Shown here: piece after piece, positions 50,438 to 59,259 of the stretch
Layout: the number at the start of each line of letters is the position of its first letter
How positions within the stretch are numbered: position 1 is the first letter of the stretch
Assembly (NCBI RefSeq): GCF_003259365.1
Contig: NZ_QLLY01000006.1
Coordinates: forward strand, 458,747-522,746
Reading direction: 5' to 3'
Origin: Streptomyces sp. PsTaAH-137
GTDB taxonomy: Bacteria; Actinomycetota; Actinomycetes; Streptomycetales; Streptomycetaceae
Length of the DNA: 64,000 bases
Notes under the pieces: generated by a model
What the model was told of the DNA's origin: nothing
Database searches by the model: none
What the model saw: only the letters and a program-made list of their open reading frames with translations
Position numbers and translations under genes: made by a program

Positions 50438-50696
50438 GACCGCCCGGCCGCACCCGCCCCGGTTAAGTAGGTCGCACCTGGTTAAGAGACGGGAATGTGG
50501 AACTCGACTGGAGAACGCGGTGTGTGGACGCACCTGCACTCTGGGTACGGAAACAGTCGGTCCCGACGGGCCAAAAAGGGTCGGGACCGTGGTGTGATCG
50601 TGAACACCGTGTCGTGCGGCTCCGTAGTGCTGGATACTGCGGGCAGCCGCCCCGGTGACCGGTGCCGGACGCGGTGAGCTGGAGGGGACGGTTCGC

Positions 50697-53333
50697 GTGA
50701 GCGAGATACCAGCGAAGGCCGGGGCGTCCAAGAACGCCCCGGACGCGGCGTCGACGCCGGATGCGGGCCGGACGTCGCCGGAGCAGGCGCAAGCGGAGAT
50801 CGGGCCGATCGCCGACATCTGGCAGACGAGTCCGCCCGGGTCGATCTACGACTACATCAAGGTCGCCTCGTTCTCGATCGGCCCCGACGGGCTGATCGAC
50901 CAGTGGAGTCTGCGGGCCGCGCAGATCTTCGGCATCACGGCCGGGGACGCCGTGGGCAAGGACCCCGTCGAGGCGTTCGTCCCGCCCGAGCTGCGCGACC
51001 GCGGCCGCCGCAAGATGGCCGAGATCCTGGACGGACGCGAGTGGACCGGCGTCGTACCGTTCCGGACGCGCGGCGAAGGGCCGGGTGATGCCGGGGAGCC
51101 GTACGGTACGGCCGAGGTCTATGTGATGCCGACGACCACCGAGTCCGGTGAGCGTGCCGCGGTCTGCGTCGTCGTCGACGTCCAGACCCTGCGGAGCATC
51201 GAGACGGACCTCGCCGCGTCGCAGTCGATTTTCGGTCAATCTCCCTTCGGCTTCCTGCTGTTCGACACCGACCTCAAGGTCCAGCGGGCCAACCGCACGT
51301 TCACCTCGGTCTTCGGCGGCCACGTCGACGACCACCGCGGCCGCACCGTCCACGACTACCTGCCGCGCCACGAGGCCGACCGGGTGCAGGGCGCGCTGCG
51401 CCGGGTCCTGGAGACCGGCGACGCCGTCACCGACATGCAGCTCGTCGGCCCCGCCCCGGACTCGTCCGAGCGCCGCCACTGGTCCATCAACCTCTATCGC
51501 GTCCACACCGGTTCGGGCCGGCCCATCGGCATCGCCGGGCTCGCCAGCGATGTCACCCGGCGGCACGCCGCCGCCCGCGAGGCCGCCCATGCCCGGCGCA
51601 ATCTGGCCCTCCTGAACGAGGCGGGCGCCCGCATCGGCAACTCGCTCGACCTGGAGACGACGTCCCGCGAACTCCTCGACGTGGTCGTGCCGGGCTTCTG
51701 CGACCTGGCCTCCGTCGACCTGTACCAGGGCCTGCTCTCGGGCGACGAGACGGCGCTGGCCAACCACCGGCTCGCCGACGGCAGCGCCGAGCTGCGCCGG
51801 GTCGCCGCCGCGAGCGCCGTGGCCGACGTGCCCTTCCTCGACCTGGGCGGCGAGGAGCCGGTCGGCGTCGGCGCGGTGCACCGCTTCGCGTTCAACTCCG
51901 CCTGCGCGGACGCCCTGCGCACCGCCCGCCCGCAGACCCTGCCCGCGCAGCCCGGCGGCCTCGTGCAGTCGACGCTCGCCGTGCCGATGGTCGCGCACGA
52001 CACGGTCGTCGGCCTCGTGCAGTTCTCCCGCACCAAGGGCAGCGAGCCGTTCAACGAGCGGGACCGGGCCCTCGCCATGGAGCTGGCCGCCCGCGCCGCG
52101 GTCTGTATCGACAACGCCCGCCTCTACCGCCGCGAGCACGAGCGCGCGCTGATACTGCAACGCTCCCTGCTCCCGCCGGACAACCCCGAGGCGTCCGGCC
52201 TCGACATCGCCTGCCGCTACCTGCCGGGCAACGCGGCGACCGAGGTCGGCGGCGACTGGTTCGACGTCATCGAACTCCCCGGCCACCGCACCGCGCTGGT
52301 CGTCGGTGACGTGATGGGCCGCGGCCTGCGCGCCGCCGTCGCCATGGGTGAACTGCGTACCGCCGTACGCACCCTGGCCCTGCTCGACCTCGAACCGGCC
52401 GAGGTGCTCAGCGCGCTCGACGAGATCGCCCGCGGTCTCGGCACCCCCGGCGGCGTCCAGCAGGCCACCCGCGCCGCCCGCACCGCGAACCAGGGCGGCG
52501 AGGACCTCTCCGAGGTGTACCTCGCCACCTGTGTCTACGCGGTCTACGACGCCGTCACCCGCCGCTGCACCTTCGCCAACGCGGGCCACCTCCCGCCGGT
52601 CCTGGTCGAACCCGGCGAGGGCGCGCTGATGCTCGACGTACCGCCGGGCATGCCGCTCGGCGTCGGCGGTGAACCCTTCGAGGAGGTGGAGGTCGAACTC
52701 CCGGAGGGCTCCCTGCTCGCGCTCTACACGGACGGCCTGGTCGAATCGCGCGACCACCCGCTCGACGAGGGCCTGTCCGCGTTCCGGGCCGCCCTCGACG
52801 ACCCGTCACCGGCTCTGGAGGACGTCTGCGACCACGTCCTCAACACCCTCGACACCCACCACGGCGAGGACGACATCGCCCTGCTGATGGCCCGCATCCA
52901 GGGCCTGCCGGCCGGGAACGTCGGCGACTGGACGCTGCCGCGCGAACCCAAGTCCGTCGGCCGGGCCCGCGAGCTGACGCGCACCCAACTGCTCGCCTGG
53001 GATCTGGAACCCCTCGTCGACACCACGGAGTTGCTGGTCAGCGAGCTGGTCACCAACGCCCTGCGGTACGGCGAGGGCGAGATCAGGCTCCGGCTGCTCC
53101 TCGACCGCTCGCTGGTGTGCGAGGTGTGGGACGCCGGTCTCGTGCAGCCGCGAAGGCGGCGCGCCCGGGACACCGACGAGGGCGGCCGCGGACTCCAGCT
53201 CGTCGGTCTGCTGAGCGCGTCCTGGGGCTCGCGGCGCACCCCGCGCGGCAAGACCGTCTGGTTCGAACTCCCGCTGCCGGACGGCAACGCGGGGATGGTC
53301 GACCCGACGGAGGCCCTGCTCAGCCTCTTCTGA
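50697..53333 (+). CDS. SpoIIE-type phosphatase, PAS-PAS-GAF-PP2C-HATPase
   Basis: The 878-residue signalling protein has, in order: PAS (about 45-165, FSIGPDGLIDQWSLRAAQIFGITAGDAVGK), PAS (about 170-290, LLFDTDLKVQRANRTFTSVFGG), GAF (about 305-460), PP2C and HATPase. The PP2C spans about 470-695 (VGGDWFDVIELPGHRTALVVGDVMGRG, LLALYTDGLVE, EDDIALLMARIQG) and the HATPase about 745-870 (TELLVSELVTNALRYG, DEGGRGLQLVGLLSASWGS). It should dephosphorylate an anti-anti-sigma protein in response to small ligands or redox sensed by PAS/GAF. GTG 50697 has GGAGGGG 10 nt upstream. Confidence 0.92.
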   Translation: MSEIPAKAGASKNAPDAASTPDAGRTSPEQAQAEIGPIADIWQTSPPGSIYDYIKVASFSIGPDGLIDQWSLRAAQIFGITAGDAVGKDPVEAFVPPELRDRGRRKMAEILDGREWTGVVPFRTRGEGPGDAGEPYGTAEVYVMPTTTESGERAAVCVVVDVQTLRSIETDLAASQSIFGQSPFGFLLFDTDLKVQRANRTFTSVFGGHVDDHRGRTVHDYLPRHEADRVQGALRRVLETGDAVTDMQLVGPAPDSSERRHWSINLYRVHTGSGRPIGIAGLASDVTRRHAAAREAAHARRNLALLNEAGARIGNSLDLETTSRELLDVVVPGFCDLASVDLYQGLLSGDETALANHRLADGSAELRRVAAASAVADVPFLDLGGEEPVGVGAVHRFAFNSACADALRTARPQTLPAQPGGLVQSTLAVPMVAHDTVVGLVQFSRTKGSEPFNERDRALAMELAARAAVCIDNARLYRREHERALILQRSLLPPDNPEASGLDIACRYLPGNAATEVGGDWFDVIELPGHRTALVVGDVMGRGLRAAVAMGELRTAVRTLALLDLEPAEVLSALDEIARGLGTPGGVQQATRAARTANQGGEDLSEVYLATCVYAVYDAVTRRCTFANAGHLPPVLVEPGEGALMLDVPPGMPLGVGGEPFEEVEVELPEGSLLALYTDGLVESRDHPLDEGLSAFRAALDDPSPALEDVCDHVLNTLDTHHGEDDIALLMARIQGLPAGNVGDWTLPREPKSVGRARELTRTQLLAWDLEPLVDTTELLVSELVTNALRYGEGEIRLRLLLDRSLVCEVWDAGLVQPRRRRARDTDEGGRGLQLVGLLSASWGSRRTPRGKTVWFELPLPDGNAGMVDPTEALLSLF

Positions 53334-53345
53334 GGGCCGGAGAAC

Positions 53346-54059
53346 TCAGGAACCGCTCTTCAGCGCGGCCAGCCTGGCCTCGATCTCGGCCGCGTCGCCG
53401 AGCGAGTCCAGCTGCTCGAACTGCGCGTCGAGGGAGGACTCGGCCAGCTCCTGCTTGCCGAGCGCCTTCGCCTCCTCGCGCCGCACCTTGTCCTCGAAGC
53501 GGCCCAGCTCGCTGGTGGGGTCGAGGACGTCGATGTTCTTCGCCGCGTCCAGCATCTGGTTCTGCGCCTGCGCCGTCTTGGCGCGGGCCACCAGCTGATC
53601 CCGCTTCGACTGGAGTTCCGTCAGCTTCGTCTTCATCTGGTCGAGCCCGGACTTGAGCTTGCCGACCACCTCGGTCTGCGCGGCGATCGTCGGCTCGGCG
53701 TCCTTCGCCTCCTTCTCCGACTGCAACTGCCGGCCGAGGGCGACCTTCGCGAGGTTGTCGAACCGGTCGGCCTCCGCCGCGGTCCCGGCCGCCCGCAGCT
53801 CGTCCGCCTTCTTGCTGGCCGCGAGTGCCTTGCCGCCCCACTCGGCGGCCGCGTCCACGTCCTCCTTGTGGTCCTGCTCCAGCATCCGCAGATTGCCGAT
53901 GGTGGTGGCCACAGCCTCCTCGGCCTCCGCGATGTTGTTCGTGTAGTCGCGGATCAGCTGGTCGATCATCTTCTGCGGATCCTCCGCGCCGTCGAGCAGC
54001 GCGTTGATGTTGGCCTTCGCGAGCTGCGCGACCCGGCCGAGGATGGTCTGCTTCGTCAT
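53346..54059 (-). CDS. pspA: PspA/IM30 family envelope-stress protein
   Basis: The 237-residue protein is almost entirely coiled coil: TKQTILGRVAQLAKANINALLDGAEDPQKMIDQLIRDYTNNIAEAEEAVATTIGNLRML at the N-terminus, then long Ala/Lys/Glu helices. PspA binds stressed inner membrane and forms ESCRT-III-like assemblies. ATG 54059 with GAGGA upstream is chosen over a TTG two codons earlier. It lies 47 bases downstream of the TPM-domain gene on the same strand, so both belong to one envelope-stress operon. Only 12 bases separate it from the convergent phosphatase gene. Confidence 0.93.
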   Translation of the reverse strand: MTKQTILGRVAQLAKANINALLDGAEDPQKMIDQLIRDYTNNIAEAEEAVATTIGNLRMLEQDHKEDVDAAAEWGGKALAASKKADELRAAGTAAEADRFDNLAKVALGRQLQSEKEAKDAEPTIAAQTEVVGKLKSGLDQMKTKLTELQSKRDQLVARAKTAQAQNQMLDAAKNIDVLDPTSELGRFEDKVRREEAKALGKQELAESSLDAQFEQLDSLGDAAEIEARLAALKSGS

Positions 54060-54106
54060 GGTCAAGTCCTCACGTACGGGGTGAACAGGTGGGTGGGTGA
54101 AGAGGG

Positions 54107-56203
54107 TCAGAAGCGCCCGCCGCCGCCCCGGCGGCCGCGCGTCCCCCCGCCGCCGAAGCTGCCGGGCCCGCCCCCGCCGCCGAACCCGCCCCCGCCGAAC
54201 CCGCCGCCTCCGCCGCCCATGCCGCCCCTGCCGCGCCCGCCGTTCAGCAGTCCGCCGAGGATGATCCCGCCGAGCACCGCGCCGCCCATGCCGCTGCCGC
54301 CGCGCCCGCCGCCGCCCCCGTACGGATTGCCGTACCCGCGCACGTCCCGCTCGGCGAGCGCCTGCGCCTGCCGGGCCAGCGCGTCGGCCTGCTGCGCCTC
54401 GGCGAGCGCGGCGGCCGGGTCGCTCTCCTGCCCGGCCTGCGCGTTCGCGAGCCGCCGCTCGGCCTCCGCGAGCCGGGTGCGGGCCTCGCTGCCGACGGCG
54501 CCGCGGTGCGTGGTGATGAAGTCCGAGGCCGCGCCCGTACTGCTGCGCGCGGCGAGCAGGGCCTGGCCGAGCAGGGAGCGGGCGCGCGCGGTGCCCGCCT
54601 CCCGCTCGCGCGCCGCCACCAGCGCCTCGTCCAGCACTGTGTCCGCCTCCTCGACCCGGCGCAGCGCGTCGATCGGGTCGTACGGGCCCGCCGCCAGCTC
54701 CGCGCGCACCTGGCCCACGACGGACTCGACCCGCGCGATACGGCCGCGCAGATCGGCGGTGGACACGTCCTGACCGGTGCCCTCCAGGAGGCCGTGCGCG
54801 TCCGCGAGGTCGGTGTCGGACTCGGTGAGCGCGGCGGGCAGCTTCTCGTCGGCCTCGGCCAGCTCACCGGCGAGCCGGTCGATCGCGGTGACGAACGTGG
54901 CGGCCTGGTCGACGGCGCCCTCGGCGGCCCGCAGATGGACGGCGCCCTTGCCGGCCTCGCCCGCGTCGACACTGCCGCGCGCCTGGTTGAGCTGGGTGGT
55001 GGCGAACACGAGCCGGTCCTTGGCCTGCTCGACATGGCCCACGACGCTCTGGAGCGCGGACGCCGCGTACCGGGTGCCGAGCGCGGTCATGGTCTCCTGC
55101 GCACCCGTCGTGCGCGCCGCCAGCTCGCGGAAGGCCCGCTCGGCGTGGGCCAGCGCCTCGGGCGCGTTCTGCTCCAGGGCGCGCAGCCGGTCGAAGTCGG
55201 CGGACTGCGCGTCGAGCCCTTCGCCTGCCCTGGTGCACCGGCTGACGATCTCCTCCAGCATCCGCCGCTTCGTCGCGTCGTCCTCGGGGAAGGCGTCGTC
55301 GAGCTGCTGGCGGAGCTTGAACGCGGCCGTCAGCTCGGTCTGCGCGGCCGCCAGCGCCGTCTGGAACTCCTTCACCGCGTCCTCGCCGAACTGCGCGGTG
55401 GCGAAGCCCAGCTCCTCGGTGCTGGTGCGCACCGCGTCGTCGGTCTCGACCAGCAGCAGCCTGGCCTTCTTGTCCAGCTCGGGCAGCGGGGTCTCCTGCG
55501 GCTTGCCCCAGCCCTGCGCGCCGCCGCCTGACGGGCGGCCCGTGCTCCCGCGCCGCTTGCGGCGGGTGTAGGCGAACGCGGCCACGGCACCGGCGCCGCC
55601 GACGGCGATCACGGGCAGCACCAGGTCACCCGCGCCGCTGCCGCCGGAGTCGCCCGCGCCCGGGTCGGGGTTGCCGGGCGTGACGGTCGGGGTGGGCACG
55701 GGCCGCCCCGCGACGGCGGCGCCGATGCCGTTCGCCGCGCCGACGGCGGCGCCCGCCCAGTCGTTCTTGCGCAGCGCCGGTTCCACTGCGGTCTGCGCGA
55801 TGTCCTGGATCTGGGCGTCGGTGAGCCGGGAGTCCTGGTCGACGGAGAACGCGTACTGCCGGTCGTGGGTGGCGACGGCGAGCAGGACGTCGTTGAGGCC
55901 GAGCCCGTTCTTGTCGGCCGTGGCATCGGCCCAGTCCTGCGCCGAGCGGCCGGAGAAGCCGCGTACGTAGACGACGAAGAGCTGGATGCCGCGCGCGTCG
56001 TCGAGGTCGGCCAGCGCGTCGGCGGCCGCGTCCTTCCGGTCGCCGAGGGCGTTCACCTTGTCGGTGAGCTGGCCGGTGCGGGACAGGGTGACCGGATCGT
56101 CGGCGTGGCCGGGGGACGCGGGCAGCAGCAGCCAGGCCAGGGTGAGCAGCACGGCTGCGGCCGTCCGCGCGGCTATCGGGCGCACAGAAGCGGCGGGCGT
56201 CAC
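54107..56203 (-). CDS. TPM domain membrane protein with coiled coil and Gly-rich tail
   Basis: The 698-residue protein has a signal peptide (TAAAVLLTLAWLLLPASPGHA) and an extracytoplasmic TPM domain (about 35-165: LTDKVNALGDRKDAAADALADLDDARGIQLFVVYVRGF). One membrane helix follows (LVLPVIAVGGAGAVAAFAYTRRKRR), then a long cytoplasmic coiled coil (about 240-610) and a tail of GGGG/GRGG repeats. TPM domains occur in photosystem-repair and envelope proteins. The pairing with PspA suggests it signals or anchors the PspA scaffold. GTG 56203 is chosen because TACGCT lies 7 nt upstream. Confidence 0.9.
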   Translation of the reverse strand: MTPAASVRPIAARTAAAVLLTLAWLLLPASPGHADDPVTLSRTGQLTDKVNALGDRKDAAADALADLDDARGIQLFVVYVRGFSGRSAQDWADATADKNGLGLNDVLLAVATHDRQYAFSVDQDSRLTDAQIQDIAQTAVEPALRKNDWAGAAVGAANGIGAAVAGRPVPTPTVTPGNPDPGAGDSGGSGAGDLVLPVIAVGGAGAVAAFAYTRRKRRGSTGRPSGGGAQGWGKPQETPLPELDKKARLLLVETDDAVRTSTEELGFATAQFGEDAVKEFQTALAAAQTELTAAFKLRQQLDDAFPEDDATKRRMLEEIVSRCTRAGEGLDAQSADFDRLRALEQNAPEALAHAERAFRELAARTTGAQETMTALGTRYAASALQSVVGHVEQAKDRLVFATTQLNQARGSVDAGEAGKGAVHLRAAEGAVDQAATFVTAIDRLAGELAEADEKLPAALTESDTDLADAHGLLEGTGQDVSTADLRGRIARVESVVGQVRAELAAGPYDPIDALRRVEEADTVLDEALVAAREREAGTARARSLLGQALLAARSSTGAASDFITTHRGAVGSEARTRLAEAERRLANAQAGQESDPAAALAEAQQADALARQAQALAERDVRGYGNPYGGGGGRGGSGMGGAVLGGIILGGLLNGGRGRGGMGGGGGGFGGGGFGGGGGPGSFGGGGTRGRRGGGGRF

Positions 56204-56210
56204 GTTTGGG

Positions 56211-56216
56211 AGCGTA
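56211..56216 (-). promoter_or_regulatory. -10 hexamer TACGCT of the TPM-pspA operon
   Basis: TACGCT on the minus strand, 7-nt spacer CCCAAAC, then GTG at 56203. Confidence 0.5.
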
Positions 56217-56229
56217 TGTCCGTAAAGAA

Positions 56230-56277
56230 GGTGCCGCGACCGGGGCGCCCCCACAGCACCCTCACGGTCGCGGCACC
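56230..56277 (-). terminator. terminator of the glycoamylase-like gene
   Basis: GGTGCCGCGACC (56230-56241) pairs with GGTCGCGGCACC (56266-56277). The 24-nt loop contains a second hairpin GGGGCGCCCC. It lies 19 bases beyond the stop of the minus-strand gene at 56297. Confidence 0.8.
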
Positions 56278-56296
56278 CGTCTGTGGGGCCGGAGCG

Positions 56297-57703
56297 TCAG
56301 ACCGAGAACCGCTCCTCGGCCAGCAGTGGCCGCACGCGCGCCGCGAAGCCGCCCGTGCGGAACGGCCGCTGCAGGAGCCCGGGCCGCAGCTGCTGGGCCA
56401 GCGCGGCGGCGATCATGCCCTGGTCGAGCGCGAGCACGAAGTCGCTGACCCGGCCGGTCGTGACGTCCACCGAGTCGCGGAAGCCGTACCTGTCGTCGTA
56501 CGCGCCGAAGTCCGCGGCCAGCGCCTTCAGGTTCGCCACCGCCTCCCGGCGGGCGTACGGCAGTGCGAGGAAGGAGGCGTGCGGGGTGACGACGCCGAGC
56601 GAGTGGTAGCCGTCCTCCTGCATGCCGAGCGCGTCGACGCCGTACTCGCGGTAGCCGCCCTCGGGGATGTTCGCCGGGGAGAACCCCCAGTAGCCGTATC
56701 CCGCCTCCTCCAGGCCGTGCTCGATCTGGCCGCGCACATAGCGGGCGTGCGTGACGCCCCAGGAACCCGGCGACCACTCCGGCTCGGGCACGAACAGCGG
56801 CACCATCAGCGCCTCGAACATCGAACCGCCCCAGGTGGGCACGAAGGCGCGGCCGCGGTAGGTGTAATGGCCCTGCCAGACGCGGACGCCGTCCATGGCG
56901 ACGTAGGAACCCTCCTGCTCCTGCTCCTGACCGCTGCCCGGCAGCAGGGTCCGGAAGAGGTGCCAGTAGTGGTCGGCGGGCAGGCTGCCGTCGGCGATCC
57001 CGAGGTAACTGGCCATCCGTGGCTCGGTGTTGAGGGCGCCGTAGTGGTGGCCCGTCGGTTCGCCCTTGCCGGGCTTGTCGGGCCAGAAGCCGCCGCGCAG
57101 CTGGCCGGGGCCCGCCACCGGGTCGGCCGGGTCGTACGGCGTGTAGTAGTACGACCAGTCGGCGCCGGCCAGCAGCTTCGCGACGCGCGGGCGCAGCGCC
57201 GGGGCGGCGTCGGCCGCGATCCGCAGCCCGGTCACCAGCCAGGCGTTGTCCACCGAGGACAGGAACGGGCGGACCGTGTCACCGGTCGCCGGCCAGGTCG
57301 TCAGGACGCTGCCGTCGTGCGCGTCGTACCAGTTGAACCAGAACCCGTGCGCCCGCTCAAGACGTTCCACGGCCGCGACCGTCCGCGTCAGCCTGCGCTC
57401 CATCTCGCCCCGGGTGATCACCCCGAGCCCGCCCGCGGCGGCCGTCGCCCACAGGCCGCAGCCGATGTTGGTCGGCGAGGTCTGCACGGACGGCACGGGC
57501 GTGCCGCTGCCGCTGACGTCGATCTTGTCGGCGGCGAGCCCGAGGCCGGTCGTCATCGCCTCGATCGAGCGGTACGTGGCACGGAACCAGGTGCGCAGCA
57601 GGGCCGGGTCGACGGCGGCGGAGGCGCTCGCGGCCGGGGCGGCGCCCAGCGTGAGCGCGGCGCCACCGGCACCGGCGGCCATGAGGAACGTACGGCGATC
57701 CAT
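56297..57703 (-). CDS. Tat-exported glycoamylase-family (PF10091, GH144-like) protein
   Basis: The 468-residue protein has a Tat signal (DRRTFLMAAGAGGAALTLGAAPAASA) and an (alpha/alpha)6-barrel-like region with glycoamylase/GH144 landmarks. These are GFWFNWYDAHDGSVL, SSVDNAWLVTGL, ALNTEPRMASYLGIADG, WGGSMFEALMVPLFVPEP and GYWGFSPANIPEGGYREYGVDALGMQEDGYHSLGVVTPHASFLAL. Characterised GH144 members cut beta-1,2-glucan. It is 284 bases downstream of GH1, beyond a hairpin, so it is either read through at lower level or transcribed alone. Family assignment is from motif memory; the substrate is inferred. Confidence 0.8.
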   Translation of the reverse strand: MDRRTFLMAAGAGGAALTLGAAPAASASAAVDPALLRTWFRATYRSIEAMTTGLGLAADKIDVSGSGTPVPSVQTSPTNIGCGLWATAAAGGLGVITRGEMERRLTRTVAAVERLERAHGFWFNWYDAHDGSVLTTWPATGDTVRPFLSSVDNAWLVTGLRIAADAAPALRPRVAKLLAGADWSYYYTPYDPADPVAGPGQLRGGFWPDKPGKGEPTGHHYGALNTEPRMASYLGIADGSLPADHYWHLFRTLLPGSGQEQEQEGSYVAMDGVRVWQGHYTYRGRAFVPTWGGSMFEALMVPLFVPEPEWSPGSWGVTHARYVRGQIEHGLEEAGYGYWGFSPANIPEGGYREYGVDALGMQEDGYHSLGVVTPHASFLALPYARREAVANLKALAADFGAYDDRYGFRDSVDVTTGRVSDFVLALDQGMIAAALAQQLRPGLLQRPFRTGGFAARVRPLLAEERFSV

Positions 57704-57936
57704 GAAGGTCCTTCTCCCGGGAGGTCCGAACGGGCAGCTGTGGAAGGGAAGTTCGTGGTGCTCGTGCTGTCGGGGCGGGCGGGTCCTGCGCTGATCAGGT
57801 GTGCGCCGGACCCGCCCGTGGTGGACCCGCGAGGTCAGGTGTCGCGGGCCCCGGGACCGGGACGGCGGGGGTCAGGGTCCGCGGTCCCGTGAGCCGCGGG
57901 CGAGCCCGGGGGATGGGCCGCCCGCGGCGGATCAGG

Positions 57937-57976
57937 GGTGGGCGGCGGCGACGTGGAGGTCGAGCCGCCGCCCACC
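57937..57976 (-). terminator. hairpin after the GH1 gene
   Basis: GGTGGGCGGCGG (57937-57948) pairs with CCGCCGCCCACC (57965-57976), 12 bases beyond the GH1 stop. It may attenuate transcription before the glycoamylase-like gene. The rest of the 57704-57975 gap shows only smaller GC hairpins. Confidence 0.65.
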
Positions 57977-57987
57977 GGCATGAGGGG

Positions 57988-59199
57988 TCAGATACGCGGC
58001 AGCGCCTGCTCGCGGCCGAGCCCGCCGAGCCAGTGCGCGGCCGGCTTGGGCGTGCGCGCGAACGTCTCGCCGTCCCAGCCGATCAGGCCGAACGTCGCCT
58101 TGTAGGTGCCCCACTCGTAGTTGTCGAGCGCGCTCCAGGCGAGGTAGCCGCGGACGTCGATGCCGTCCTCCATGCAGGCCGCGACCGCGTCGAGCGCGCC
58201 CGCGTAGTAGTCGATCCGGCGCTGCTCGTCGCCGGTGGCGATGCCGTTCTCGGTGACGACGATCGGGGTGTCCGGGCCGATCAGCCCGGCGGTGTGCCGG
58301 ATCGCGTGGCCGACGGCCTCCGGGTAGTACTCCCACGAGGTCAGCGTGCGCTCGGCGTCGGCCGGGGCCGGGATCGGGCCGTCCGTGCCGATCTTCGTGC
58401 GGGTGTAGGACTGCACGCCGATCCAGTCGTCGCCGCGCGCGGCCTCGATGAAGATGTCCTCGCGCGGGTGGCGGTAGGCGGCGGTGACCTCCTCGGCGCC
58501 CGGCTCGGCCTGGTAGACCTGGTTGGCGATGGTCCAGCCGACCTTGATCTCCGGCTTGATCGAGCGCACGGCCTTCACGGCGGCGTGGTGCGCGGCGATG
58601 ACCGCGTGCGTCGTCTCCTCGTCGGGGAACGGCAGCCCGGCGGGCGGGAAGCCCTGGTCACCGCGCTTGGCGAGACCGGCCATCACGGCGATCATGTTCG
58701 GCTCGTTGATGGTGCAGACGTGCTCGACGCCGTCGGCGATGATCGGCGCGCACTCCTCGACGTACCGCGCGAACAGCTCGACGGCGCCCTCGGCGGTGAA
58801 GCCGCCCAGGTCCTCGAACCACTGCGGGATCGTGAAGTGGTGCAGCGTGACGTTGGGCCGCAGACCGCGGGCGATCGCGCCGTCCACCATCCGGCGGTAG
58901 TGGGCTATCTCGGCGCGCGAGAAGTAGCCGCGGACGGGCTCGATGCGGGCCCACTCGACGCTGAACCGGTAGTCGGTGAAGCCGAGTTCGGCGAGCAGGT
59001 CCATGTCCTGCTCCCAGCGGTGGTAGCTGTCGCAGGCGTCGAGGCTGGGCTCCTGGATCCCGGCCGCAGGGTCGTGCTCCTTGCGCCACCAGTCGCTGTT
59101 GACGTTGTTGCCCTCGATCTGATGGGCGGCGGTCGAGGCGCCCCACAGGAAGCCGTCGGGGAAGGGCGTCGTGCGCGTCGGGGCAGGGGTGAGCGTCAT
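57988..59199 (-). CDS. GH1 beta-glucosidase
   Basis: The 403-residue GH1 enzyme is cytoplasmic (no signal peptide). Acid/base E166 is in CTINEPNMI and nucleophile E317 in VVTENGIA; the N-terminal signature FPDGFLWGASTAAHQIEGNN is present. It is somewhat shorter than the usual 440-480 residues, with trimmed loops before the nucleophile. It splits beta-glycosides brought in by the ABC importer encoded just upstream (60-base gap), giving glucose. It is the last gene before a hairpin, so it is probably the end of the main operon. Confidence 0.93.
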   Translation of the reverse strand: MTLTPAPTRTTPFPDGFLWGASTAAHQIEGNNVNSDWWRKEHDPAAGIQEPSLDACDSYHRWEQDMDLLAELGFTDYRFSVEWARIEPVRGYFSRAEIAHYRRMVDGAIARGLRPNVTLHHFTIPQWFEDLGGFTAEGAVELFARYVEECAPIIADGVEHVCTINEPNMIAVMAGLAKRGDQGFPPAGLPFPDEETTHAVIAAHHAAVKAVRSIKPEIKVGWTIANQVYQAEPGAEEVTAAYRHPREDIFIEAARGDDWIGVQSYTRTKIGTDGPIPAPADAERTLTSWEYYPEAVGHAIRHTAGLIGPDTPIVVTENGIATGDEQRRIDYYAGALDAVAACMEDGIDVRGYLAWSALDNYEWGTYKATFGLIGWDGETFARTPKPAAHWLGGLGREQALPRI

Positions 59200-59259
59200 G
59201 GTGATGATGCCTGTCTTTCTACGTGCGTGTGTGGGGGGCCGGGACGGACCGGATACGGC

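Noticed and set aside
46999..50818. A minus-strand open frame of 1272 codons
   Set aside because: It lies opposite the NCS1 permease, SPOR, NUDIX and RsbW-like genes, has GC-skewed composition (Arg/Gly/Ala/His rich) and no domain. It is a shadow of high-GC genes.
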